From NCBI RefSeq assembly GCF_000003815.2, contig NC_049996.1, positions 3,618,572 to 3,682,571 of the forward strand: 64,000 bases of DNA. The letters are read 5' to 3'. The notes beneath the pieces are model-generated. The model saw only the letters and a list, made by a program, of their open reading frames with translations. It did not search any database and had not been told where the DNA came from. This DNA is from Branchiostoma floridae (Eukaryota > Chordata > Leptocardii > Amphioxiformes > Branchiostomatidae). Below are positions 11,111 to 23,100 of the stretch, in pieces; within the stretch, counting starts at the first letter, position 1; each line of letters begins with the position of its first letter. A program made the position numbers and the translations under genes.

Positions 11111-14100
11111 ATGGACCAAACAATGTTGCGACCGTTGCTGCGGATTAGTTTGTTGCTGTTCGGTGCTTTGGCCGTTAGGATCTACTGGAAATACGATGGT
11201 TTCAATCCAGGTAAGGAACAGTATTAAAACAACACTCTTTATACTTCATTCAGAGGCTCAAATAACCTATTTGCATACTAACATACACTGATACTGACGC
11301 CACTAAAAACAATTTTATTTTTTTTATATAGTATTCTGCGTGGTATGGGCATCAAACTTGAAGGTCTTCAGCATAAATACAGTCAAAACTTGCAATGGCC
11401 ATCTCTACATAATTGTGAATGTTTGTAACGAATATAGGGTTTGCTTTACCCACAGTGTCTCTGCGGGGGGCCACGGTCGCCATCACGGGCTGCAGTACCG
11501 GTATCGGGGAACAGATGGCGTACCAGTACGCTCGACTGGGGGCAAAGATCCTCATCACAGCTAGGAGGGAGAACAGGCTGAAAGAGGTGAGGGGGCGTCT
11601 ATTCATATCGTTTCAGTTCTATATATAATCATATATTTATATATATATTTAACATAAATCTGCTGAGATCATGTAGTACCAGTGAAATTTTCTGCCGTTT
11701 CCAAAAATGCAAAAAAAAAAAAAATTCAACAATACACTGATCAGCTTCAAAATAAGTTTGTACTATGTTTGTACTATGGACCATTGCAAAAAATAAATAA
11801 ATACGTATTCCTGTTTATTTGACCATAAAAAGATCAATGATGCAGTGATACCTTGATGTGTGCATATTTACTGTGCCTTATGGATCTTTATTGTTGGAAG
11901 AGCCCCCCCCCCCCCCCAAAAGGTTATTTATTAGGTTGATTATTATCATGGAAACTTATCTGTGATGGTAGTGAGCATAGTACAAAGCTAAACTTTCTTC
12001 CAAAACAAAAGCACATACGGATCCAAATTTCAACGACCACTGTCGCCTTCTTCAGGATCAATACTATGTTATTTATCTCCATAACTAAGGTATTAATTTG
12101 ATTTGATTTATTCAGCTGTATAATCATGAGAAATACAGCCAGGGCTACCCAACTAGCCGGAGGCTAATTATCAAGGGCTAGCCCTGGAAACTTTACAATA
12201 TACAATAACAGCATTACGATAAATAAAGGTTCAAACAAACAAACAAACAAAGTTTACCGGTACATGAGGTTTGTTTTTCGAACAAGGTTTTACAGACAAC
12301 GTAACATACATATAACTTTGGATAAAGGCGACAGTGGTCGTTGAAAATTTGATCCGTGCGTAGTTTTGTGTTGGAAGAAAGTTTAGCTTTTGAAATCCAA
12401 ATTGTCTTCAGCTTGATTTTGCCTTACCTTTGTTTTCTTTGGAATCCAAATTGTCTTCTGTCTGAACTGTCTAACAACGTTTCCCATTGGACATCTGAAA
12501 TTGTCTTCATTCATAGTTAGAGTATAAAAGACCTGTTTCTTCCAGATCACTTCGGTGTCACTGACGAAGGATAGTGGATTCTATCCGAAACGTCTGAACG
12601 TTTCCAAAACCATATCCAGTTGCTTGAGTAACTTTTTTTTGGTGTATCTTATTACCTGGATGTCTAACCTACATCGACGTAAAGTTTAGCTTTGTTCTAG
12701 GTTGATTTTTGCCCCTCAGGTCGTAGCAAAAGCGATGTCTCTGGGAGCCCAGGAGGCGCACTACGTGGCCGGGGACATGGGGAAGGCGGAGGACTGTGAG
12801 AGAACCATTCAAACAGCCAAGGACAAATTTGGTAAGGCGAAAAAAACGTCTAAAAAGCTGAAGGCGTGTGATTATATAGACCATTAGCGCTTCATACACT
12901 TCATTCGGATTCTACGAAAGCTTTGCCACGAATTCACTACTAAAATCGGTGGTAAAAGTACCATTTCAAATCCAAATCAGAACATGAGATGTCAAAAATT
13001 GAAGTTTGCTGCAGTACCTTTTCGCAACCGCTACTCAAATACCAAATATTATGAAAAACCATACTCAGCTTCTCAAGTTATATGCTGTTGACCTACATAT
13101 AGAGACACAACAGCAGGCCATAACCGAAAATATAACCTTCTTGGCGAAGGTAATGACAGAGACGGGTGCTTTCTGTTAACGTTTTTTTTCCATTGTAAGA
13201 GCATTTTTCGTAAATATGTATTTGCTAGACACCGAAAATCAATTAATGAAATGATGTCATCCATAAATTTCACTTGCCGTGGCCTAAATGAGATAAGTAG
13301 CTGAACCTCCAGAAATGATCTGTTTATTACCATTTATGAAGTGAAAATCATAATTTGGATCTACTTCAGGTCATCTGGACTACTTGGTGCTGAACCATGT
13401 TGGATCCAATCTCGGATCTGTGCATAAGAAAATTTTGATGGGTAGATCTTGGGACCAGGACCCTGATGTAGACTTCTTCGTGGACTACTTGAACGTGAAC
13501 TTGGTCAGTTACGTCCGGCTGACCTCCCTGGCCTTGCCGCTGTTGAAGGAGAGTAGCGGACACATCGTGGTGATCTCTTCTATTTTGGGTAGCGTTAAAC
13601 TTGCTAAACATCCGTGAGTAACTCCATCAGGCTGGCAATTATGCATACAGTAAGGTTCTTTAGGCACAACCAGGGAGTACTTACTTCCAACGATTCGGTT
13701 TCTGTCAGACACCATCATCAAGAAGTCAGCTCCAGTCATGAACAGAGACGAGGGGGGATACAAACTGAGACAGGTTTGGGACGGCATTCTCGCTGCTGCA
13801 GCGCCACCTACATCGGCTATAAGTAGCAGTGAGAATCGTATCCAGCCATTCTAACCCTGATGATGGTGTCTGATAGACACAGAAATGTTGGAAGTAAGTA
13901 CTCCCTTGTTGTGCATAAAGAACCTTACTATATATATTGCTGTTAAATTTAAAGTTGTTCATACAGTCAACCCTTGTCACACATGCACAACTTTGTCCAA
14001 TTTCATATAAATGTACATAACCAACCATACAGCTAGCTAAATTTATATAATTACCAAGAAGCGAGAGAAAGTCAAATGTACTATATAGAGTAGATTGGAC

Positions 14101-16156
14101 GTTTACTTGGTCATATAATGTATATTTATGTTAGTTACCTTTGTTACATAATTGTTACTAGTTGACCACATGTAGCCCATTTTGAGCACAACTGTGCAAT
14201 ACAGGTCTTTCTTGTTTCTCTATCTCCTCTTTTTCTTTCTTCCCTCCTTCGTTCTTTCTTTCGGGACGATAATGTGTTCTTTTCTGTTGTTCTGCTAGGA
14301 AAGATGCCGTGGCCAAACGACGGCTTCCATTGTACTGATAAAGGTCTTTCTTCCTTCCTTTCTTTCTCGTCTTTCTTTCTTCCTTCCTGCCTTCGTTCTT
14401 TCTTTCTTTCTGTATGATAATGTGCTCTTTTCTGTTGTTCTGCTAGGGAAGATGCCGTGGACAAACGACGGCTTCCATTGTACTAATAAAGGTCTTTCTT
14501 CCTTCCTTTCTTTCTCCTCTCTCTCTTTCTTTCTTTCTTTCTTCTCTCCTTCGTTCTTTCTTTCTGAACGATAAATAAATGTGTTCTTTTCTGTTGTTCT
14601 GCTTGGGAAGATGCCGTGGCCAAATGACGGCTTCCACTGTACTAAAAGGTCTTTCTTCCTTCCTTCCTTTCTCCTGTTTCTTTCTTCCTTCCTTCGTTCT
14701 TTCTTTCTGTACGATAATGTGTTCTTTTCTGTTGTTCTGCTAGGAAAGGTGCCGTGGCCAAACGACGGCTTCCACTGTGCTAAAAGTCTTTCTTTCTTCA
14801 TTTCATTCTCATCTCTTTCTTCCTTCCCTCCTTCGTTCTATCTTTCTGGACGATAATGTGTTCTTTTCTGTTGTTCTGCTAGGAAAGGTGCCGTGGCCAA
14901 ACGACGGCTTCCACTGTACTAACAACTTCGCGTTGGACGGATTCTTCAGCTCCCTCCGTGTGGAACTGATGAAAGCTCAACACGAAGTGTCCGTCACCTT
15001 CGCCGTTCTGGGATTAATCTGGACACCGAGAATTGCGGAAACATTTCAGGTAGGATGAAAAAAAAATTGTAGATTGACGATTTTTTATTGCATTTGATTT
15101 GTGCGCAGGAAGAAAAACAAAAACACGTGGAACACTTTTTATATTGGCTTTCGGAAAGAGGACAATGTGGCACTATACTCAAGTTAATACGTACCATTTT
15201 AACAGTGCCACGTGCTAAGTATAGACAGAAGGTAAACGTAGTATTTTACTCCCCAACCGAAGTCAGGTGCCCTTTTTTACACAATGGATAAAGTGAGGAA
15301 ATGTCGTGTAAAGTGCCTTTCCCAAGAGCACAACGTCGAGGGAACGGCGGGTATAGAACCTGGGACCTCTAAGGTTCCGAGCCCAAAACTCTACCCGTCA
15401 CGCCACAAGCCGTGGTGCACGTGTATGGGTAGTTAATGAGATCAGGAAGAGTCATTGCGATTTTACTTCTACTAGCAGCACATATACATACATGGATTGA
15501 AATACATGTATATTGTCCTTTGTCATATTTCTTCTTCTGCTGCCAAATCTTCAAATGGATTTAACTTTTCATTTTTTCAAAAGCCAACTGATCTGGAATT
15601 TGGTATAGGGGTAGCTTTAGCACAAGAAACAGAAAATGGGTCACATAGACCAGTCCGTTTTTCATAGGGGTGTTCTGGAAGAGTCCATTCTTGTGTGTTC
15701 TTGGGGCAAAAAAAATCCAGTTTGGAGTGGGATGATGTTGTGGGACAGGTCAATTCCTGCAAAAGGTTGATATGGAACAGTACATTTTTGCATAGGGATA
15801 AGATGGATTGAAATATGCTGTATTTGCTCCCAAGCAAATGTCGGCCTTTCTAGTTAACACGTGATGGATAGCACTATGGCATTAAGAAATTCGCAAGAAA
15901 CTCTCTAACGTTATTATATTTCTTCCATTTCTGGTTCCTGCAGTCTGTGCCTGGTGGAGAAAAGTGGCTAAAAGGAGCCGCTCCCATAGAGGATACCGCT
16001 ATGGCCGTTATACGGGGAGGGGCGACGAGAGCGCGGGAGATCTACTATCCTTTTTACACGTGGCCTGTGTCCAAACTTCGGGCGCTGATGCCACAGCTAA
16101 TAGACTACATACATGTAGCTGCTAGCGTGAACATTGGTCCTAAAATAAATGATTAG
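11111..16156 (+). CDS. 11-beta-hydroxysteroid dehydrogenase 1-like SDR, catalytic Tyr/Lys lost
   Basis: Exons are 11111-11210, 11456-11586, 12720-12831, 13370-13588, 14883-15049 and 15944-16156. Junctions are GT-AG, phases agree, and the product is 313 residues. The N-terminus is a short hydrophobic anchor (LLRISLLLFGALAV), as in ER-bound HSD11B-type SDRs. The nucleotide motif is TGCSTGIG (44-51) and the LNH segment is at 122-124. The active-site serine is kept (SSILGK, Ser185), and FALDGFFSSLR matches the family. At the YxxxK position the sequence is HCTNN (His198, Asn202), 13 residues after Ser185 as in the family, so both catalytic Tyr and Lys are missing. It may be a pseudoenzyme or have altered chemistry. 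Family assignment is firm; function is inferred. It is tail-to-tail with VPS8, with 875 bp between the stop codons. Confidence 0.93.
11985..12391. mobile_element. MITE with about 65-bp terminal inverted repeats
   Basis: The AAACTTTCTTCCAAAACA...ACCACTGTCGCC end at 11985-12050 is mirrored at 12325-12391 with a few mismatches. It lies in intron 2 of the dehydrogenase gene. There is no coding content. Confidence 0.7.
13651..13927. mobile_element. MITE with about 75-bp terminal inverted repeats
   Basis: TAAGGTTCTTTAGGCACAAC...GACACCATCATC at the left end is mirrored at 13855-13927. It is in intron 4 of the dehydrogenase, 62 bases after the exon-4 donor. Confidence 0.75.
14215..14925 (+). repeat. 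Minisatellite spanning the intron 4 / exon 5 border of the SDR gene
   Basis: There are five tandem units of about 140-157 bp. Each contains a pyrimidine-rich tract, the GTTCTGCTAG acceptor and the first about 40 nt of exon 5 (coding GKxPWPNDGFHCT). Acceptors fall near 14299, 14447, 14609, 14743 and 14882; only the last leads into a complete exon. The third copy has lost the AG (GCTTGG). The unit covers the codons where the SDR catalytic Tyr should be. Confidence 0.92.
15225..15420 (-). mobile_element. tRNA-derived SINE
   Basis: On the minus strand there is a TGGCGTGACGGGTAGAG A-box-like stretch and a CAGGTTCTATACCC B-box-like stretch, followed by CTTGGGAAAGGCACTTTAC, a core-like tail seen in other invertebrate SINEs. 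It lies in intron 5 of the dehydrogenase. Confidence 0.65.
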
Positions 16157-16480
16157 GACAGAAGAAAGAGACAGAGAAGGATAACTTTTTGGTGAAACCT
16201 GCTATGTTGATTTGATTATATGGATGACATCCTTTGCGGACCCTAAGTATAATCTGAGCCAAATCTTTCCTACAATATATGCAGGTACACATTATTGCAT
16301 GTTAGTAATACAATGAAATTTCATATTGTACTTCTAGATCAAACAGTATTTGCACGTATTACATAGTTACTTTACATCAATTTTGATACTGAAATGACTT
16401 TATCTTACAGCATTCAATCATAAATTAAATTATTCGGTCTCAAATCTGGATACTGAGAATGTTACCTCTATAATGAATAG
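16157..16480. other. Interval between convergent SDR and VPS8 3' ends
   Basis: AT-rich sequence following the SDR stop codon. I saw no gene and no clear poly(A) signal that could be assigned with confidence. Confidence 0.5.
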
Positions 16481-16489
16481 ACATTTAGG

Positions 16490-17180
16490 GCAAAATCAAA
16501 AACGGGCTGCAACTTTAAGTTGAAAATTTTTGTTCTGTATGAAGCTGGAGCTACTAAAGATCAGGCTTTGCAGCTTGCCAAAGTCTTTGTAATTAGATAC
16601 TTTTTTGAGCTCCGTAAGGATGGCCTATTGAGAATTATTGTACACACAAAAGTGAAGGCTCTATTCTATAACTGACGAAACAGCAACTGTAAGTTGAAAA
16701 TTTATGTTCTGTAAGAAGCTGGAGCTTTTACTGAAGATCTTCTTTTGGTCTTGTAGCTTGCCAAAGTCTTTGGAATTGGCCACCCTTTTGAGATTGTTAA
16801 GGATGGCCTATCAGCACTTATCATAAACAAAAGGGAAGGTTCTATTATATAACTGGCGGAGAGACAACATTAAGTTGCATAAGTTTTTTGTCTATGCTAG
16901 AACTAATTAATAAAGATCTTTTTCTGTTCTTTGACTTGCCGGAGTCTTGGTATTGGCCACCTTTTTTGAGATTTCCAAGGATGACCGTCTAATAGTATTG
17001 GGAGGTATTATACACATTATTAGCAAAGGTTCTATTCTATAACAGGAGGGGCGGCAACTTTAAGTTGAAAGTTTTCATTCTGTAAGATGCTTGAACTACT
17101 ACTGAAGATCTTCTTTTGGTCTTGTGGCTTGCCGGAGTCTTCGTACTTTGCCGCCCTCTTCAGTTCCGCCAGGATGGCCA
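16490..17180 (-). repeat. Tandem copies of the VPS8 last-exon 3' end
   Basis: There are four units of about 180 bp (starts near 16500, 16680, 16860 and 17040). The 17040 unit is the true 3' end of VPS8 coding sequence. The other three are decayed copies lying downstream of the stop codon, probably in the 3' UTR, and keep the ACTTTAAGTTGAAA and GATCTTCTTTTGGTCTTG blocks. Confidence 0.88.
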
Positions 17181-20100
17181 ATCGAGAGGGACCTTTGAAG
17201 GACTTCTGTAGCTGGGAGTAGGAGAGCTCCTGTTGGGGGGAGAGGAGGGCGTCGCCATGGGAACGAGGCTGACTGACAGCTCCTGATGGGAGGGGCTCAA
17301 CCTGAAATGGCAGAAAAAAATTGTTGCAGCAAGAAAGTACAATTACTACATGGAAAACTACCAAGTTTGCAAATGACAGGATGGTGCAAAATGGTATAAG
17401 ATGAAAGAAAAATCTTAGTCTAGACTTTCACTTTCAATTCATTTGTTTTTATGCACTAACAGCAAACTTTAAGGAAATTACAATGGTGATGTTGTTGAAA
17501 TACTGCGTCACTTTAAAGGCCCTGACCTGTAAAATACTTTTTTTGGTTGAGTGATTGACCATTCTATAAAACCGCGCCATATTTTTTTGCAAGGTACTGC
17601 GGTATGATACTACTCAAGCCTCTTAGCCTTATTTGAGGCCGCAGGGACAGTGGGTTGTTATCTACTGTCTAGGTATGTAAGGTGGAGCCCATCCCTCTCC
17701 TTCACCACCTTTTACCTCCCCAACTTTGTTGATTCTTAGATTTTTTCAGAAAAAATTGGACAGGTAAAAAAAAAAATAAAAATAAATTTTTTCAAAAGGT
17801 CTGGGGTGAAGATGTGAGGCTTACCTAACACACACAAAAAAATAGCCTGAGGAGTTTAATTACACATTTTATACAATGAATCCCTCCCTTTGATTTGTTA
17901 CATGTACTAATGTTCTGAATGATAGGCCTTGTTTTCAGACTGAAATTATCTGCATGTGGATCTGAATGGTAATATTTACAGGTTTGTGATAGCAAAACTT
18001 AATGTATTATTTTTTTGTGTGACATAATTTGAATTCTTTCTTTTTTTGAAAATGAGAAAATTGGCAAATCCGAGAAGCAACAAATAAAATTAGTCCAAAC
18101 CTGTTTGCTGGCCGCAGTTGCGCTTGACCACGAAAGCGTTCTGCCTCGTCCTGTCTTCGCTTCCCGACGAGCCACGTTACACAGCGAGCAGGACCAATGG
18201 GGCGTCCCCTCGATCATGTGACAACAACCAACAGACTGAAGGCACGACGTGTGGTATGCATGGCCACAACTGGGGGGAAAGACAGAATTTCCAAGTTACA
18301 GGTGTAACGGGCTGGGTTATATATGCCACTGGTAAGAATAAATATCTGGGTATATACATTTTTTTTGCCAGCTATACTGGCTTAACATCATATATTAGCT
18401 TGATTAAATCTCACTTATAGCAGCTCGTCCCACATTGCAAGGAGGGGCCAGTTAAAGCCCAGAACAGCAGAGTCTGTGTTACACAGACTAGATCTTATAT
18501 TTAAGTTGAAACAGAAGCATAAAGTAAACACAAATGCACTTATGTTTGAATGGGTTAAATTTTTTTGGAGGATCTGGAAAATGAAGCATTTGTGGTGGTT
18601 TTGAGTTCGCAGTAGCACCACATACTTTTTAGTTTTAGTCATACTGTAAGTGTAATTGAAAAATGTTTGTGGTGGTTTTGAGCTCCCTACAAAGGGCCAC
18701 TGCAAAAACTGAAAACATAAAATGACCACAAACATTTCTGTATTACTATCTTTGCCAAGAAGGTTACGTTTTTGGCATTGTATAGTTTTACAGGAAGGGT
18801 TTGCTAGCTGTTCCCCTTTAACGTGCTCAAAGCATTCCTCCTCTACATGTAACACTCGACCCCCATTTTACGTCCCATTTACACAGATACACACAGGAGA
18901 TACATGTATCTTCTCTTCTGCTGGGTGTCTTTCTCTTAGTGTGTTTCTCGACTATTGAATTGAGCTTTGCAAGGGCTTACCTAAAGACTATAACTGAGTC
19001 CTGTTCCTCTGTAATGGAGAAGTGTTGCCCACACACACCACAGTCCTCCTGTCTGGGCACCAGACCTTTGTTTACAGCAGCCTTCAGGTTACAGAGGGAC
19101 CAGTGCAGGTCATGGGACAACAGGCTGTTGGTAGTCTTCAGTAACGTCTGGAAAACATGGGGGAAAACTGTTCAAGCATTTTTTTAATCACCTTTATTGC
19201 AGTAGTACAAGATGAATGAATTGAAAAGAAGATAGCTAGGCCTTAATAATGAACAGTAATGAATGAATGAAGACCTTTATTGCACATTTTTGTCACACCG
19301 GGCTAAGTACAGGTCACAACAAGACATGTTGAAAAGATACAGTTCACAGATACAAAATGAGACTATTGCTGGATAAATTTAACTTCTCCTCGCTTTTCTG
19401 TTATAGTGGAGATAAAAGAACAGATATGTTTTATGATCGATGGTTTGTCTACTTGCATTAGGATCAGTAAAATCTGGAGGGCTTAGTCCGGCCTGTATGT
19501 TATGAACCCACTAAGAAACAACCAAGACAATGCATAATCAAGTATTAGAAACCCCCCACATGGAAGTGTAATAGTCCAGGGGAGAGCCTCATTCTGAGTT
19601 AGTCAAACATTCCAATTTTATGGCATGATGAAAAACATCTAGAGATTAAAACGATTTCATAGTATTACATTTAACTCTTACAATCTCAAGACAATGAATT
19701 TCCTAACACACTTGTACAAAAACGCATTTAATCTTGGCTGGTATGTAAATGACCTGTTCTGCATGGTACGGGGGGTCTGTTGTAATTCAGGTGCTTTGAG
19801 GGAGTAATAAAACTAAACGTCAATATTTAAACTAAGGGTGGTAACTTCTGGACGAACAAATTCTACTTGACAGAAAAGAAGTGGGAACATTTTGCTACCC
19901 GACCACAGCAAGATGGCAGTAGGAGGTCAAACAGAAACAGAGTTGGACACAGCCTTTGACATGATACAGTCACATCTGGGTAAAGAGTGGATACAGCTTG
20001 CCTTGAAATTAGGTATTAAGTACAACGAAGTAGAGGATATTCTGAACAAGAGTGAGGGAAATCTGACGTGGAAAGTCCGTACTGTGCTGGAAAAATGGAG

Positions 20101-23100
20101 ACAACAACAAGGGAAGGCGGCAACAAGTGAGAAATTACTGGATGCTTTGAAGCGTGCTGGTAGAAAAGATCTTGTCGATACAGTGAGAGACAAGTTATAC
20201 CCATATTTAGAGGATACCTTTCCTTCAAAGCACAAAGAAGATGTGACTGAAAAGAGTGAAGTTGTCAAGACCCCCGAATCATCAGATACTGCTACAGCCG
20301 TGGTGTCTAGTTCGCAGCCAAAAGGAGACTCCGTAAAAAAGAAGAAAGCGTTACCAGGTACATGTACATCACAGGCTTCACTTAGAGTCAATAAAAACGT
20401 CAAGAGCAAGACTGGTAAAAAAACAAAAGGTGTAACAAGAAGGAAACGTCGTAAACAAAAGACTGACTCTAAAGGCATTGAAAGTGATGTAAAATTTGCA
20501 CTAAATGCCATCGAAAGCATACAGCTTGCAAAGGAAAAGCTTAAGGAATGCTACTATCTTGTGATCGAATCATCTGTAAAGGAAGACCTTTTGGAGGTCA
20601 TTTTCCAGATTGATGACACAGGGTTAGACTTGTGTAAGGACATTATTGCTAAACATTGTAAAGGTTTTGAAATTGGTAAAATGTGGTCATCGTCAATCTA
20701 TGTACAAATGTTTCCAGAAACTGAGAAAAGCATCACTGCATTGAATAAGCTCCAAGAAAGCGGCCAGTTGGTTACAGACTTACAGTTAGAGTTTGAACAA
20801 ATTGGGCTCGACTGTCCCTTAGAAGTGGATGTTATGTCGATGGAAGAGCTGGAAGAAGAGGTTGCAGAGATTGTGGAGGAAGCTATGGACATATTCAAGA
20901 AAGACGAAGTGTTACGACAAGGAAAACCTGAAGAAAGAAACCTTGAGAGAGAGGATGAACTGAGAGATGCACTGTTGCGGATAACGGCCTGGATGGGTGA
21001 TGAAGACAATGTGAGGACACTCCTACAGGCAGGTGTGCAGGTCAACACAGCCAACTCAGATGGAGAAACACCGCTATGGAACGCCGTAAAGGCAGGGCAT
21101 TCCAACATTGTAGCACTTCTGCTAGAGGAAGGGGCCGACACAGATGTTGTTGACAAACATGGCTCCTCCCTGCTTCTTTATGCCAGTTCTATTAGACACA
21201 TCGAAGTGTGCAAAGTTCTTATACATCACACTGAAGCCAATAAGATGGACGAATATGACATTATGGAGTCCGACAATCCTCTCTGGATAGCCATAGATAA
21301 TGCTGATTCACAGTTACTAAGATTTCTCATCAATGAGGAAACTCATATAAAGAAAGCAACCTTTAGCCCACTCTGTCTGTCAGTTGAAAAACTCATGCAG
21401 TGTGAACAAGGCATGAATGGCACAAGAGCCTGGGAAGAACATGTGCATGTCTTTGAGATTTTGGTCAATGCGGGAGAAAATGTTGATGCTACTAATGGAC
21501 GTGGTGAGACCTACCTCACATGTGCCTGCATGCAAGGTTGCAAGAAGACTGTGAAACTACTTCTGGAAAACAGGGCTGATCCGAACACATTAGATTTTCA
21601 GGGAAGAACTCCGCTGCTTATGGCAGTCACGACAGGTAATGCAGAGATTGTGAAAATGTTGACACAGCAGTAGACACTGACTTAAACAAGGCAGGTAAAA
21701 AGGACATGACTCCACTGAGAGTAGCAACCTTGAGATACAAGGCAGAGGTCGTGAGAATCTTGGCACAAGCAGGCGCCGACTTGAACATGACAGACCCCAC
21801 AGGTAAGACCCCACTGTGGCTTGCAGTTTCTAGTGGGCCTGCATATGTAGACATTGTGAGAATCTTGACACAAGGAGATGCTGATGTCAACAAAGCAGAT
21901 AACACAGGAAGGACTCCGCTCTGGAAAGCGGCTTCGAAAGGTAACACAGAGATTGTAAGCATCTTGACACAAGCAGGCTCTGACTTAAACAAAACAGATA
22001 GCAAAGGAAGAACTCCGCTATGGGTGGCAGCTGAGAGAGGTAAAACAGAGATTGTAGCCATCTTGACACAAGCAGGCGCTAACGTAAACACGACAGACTC
22101 GGAACAAAAGACACCACTATGGATAGCAGCATGGAATGGACACATAAGAGTTGTGGAAGTACTTCTCAAAGCAGGTGCAGATAGTTCTCTCACAGATGAC
22201 ACTGGCAAAACCCCACATCAAGTTGCTATAGAAATGGAGCATAATGATGTTGCAAAGATGATTGAAGAGGAGGTTAGAAAGAGATTTAAGAAAAAATCAT
22301 AACTAAAACCATGGGATGGAGTAAGTAGTAGTGCAGGAGTTAACAAGATTTCACTTCATGTAAAAAATCTATTTGCCCGAACTAACTTTTCCCTAGCCTA
22401 AAATTTAAATAACATTTTTCACTTCCCTGCAGCAATGGAATTCTTTTTTAAAATTATTTTAATTTCTGTGTTCACCTATGCTTGATGCCATGACTTTGAT
22501 AAGTAACAAATATATCAAAATCTCACTGAGGGAAAGATTTTGCTTGCCCGATGAGACAAGTAGGTTCAGGACATGCACTTGCCCGGGACAATTGGACTAG
22601 TGGACTTGTCCAACCCTGTGAAACCTTTCTCATCAATGCATTTAGCAGTGTGTTGGGCAAGAATACGCAAATAAAGATTATTGTCATTGTCATTGTCAAT
22701 ATTGATCTCAATGAAGACAATAAACACACACCTTTACTTACTTGTACAACTTTGTTCCAACATAAACGGAAATACTCGCCATGAATTTTCGGTCACTCTC
22801 ATCGGATCAAAAGTGGCGGAAAGACGAAATCTACCACTCCCCGTCTTCCCGCCGCTTTTGATTCACTTATGACATCATCACCTGAAAGTGACACCACAGT
22901 TTTTTTCAGACATTTGATGAAGATCAGCAAGTCTGACCAAAAATTTATGGTGAGTGTTTCATTGTACAACATATGAAATGTATTCTACCAACTTGAAGTT
23001 GAAAACAGAACCTGTTCATAGTTGTATGTATCTAACATCCCCAGCAGTAGCTCTCGGATCTCCCCAAATTTGCCGGTGTTGTAGGCCGGGTCCTGCATGA

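Noticed and set aside
13614..13826. Continuation of SDR exon 4 to the CAT CC|GTGAGT donor
   Set aside because: The upstream donor TTGG|GTAGCG joins exon 5 in the right phase and gives the conserved SSxxGK motif; the later donor does not.
14144..14801. Lys/Arg/Glu-rich minus-strand frames (KKERRKEER)
   Set aside because: Antisense of the pyrimidine-rich SDR exon-5 acceptor array.
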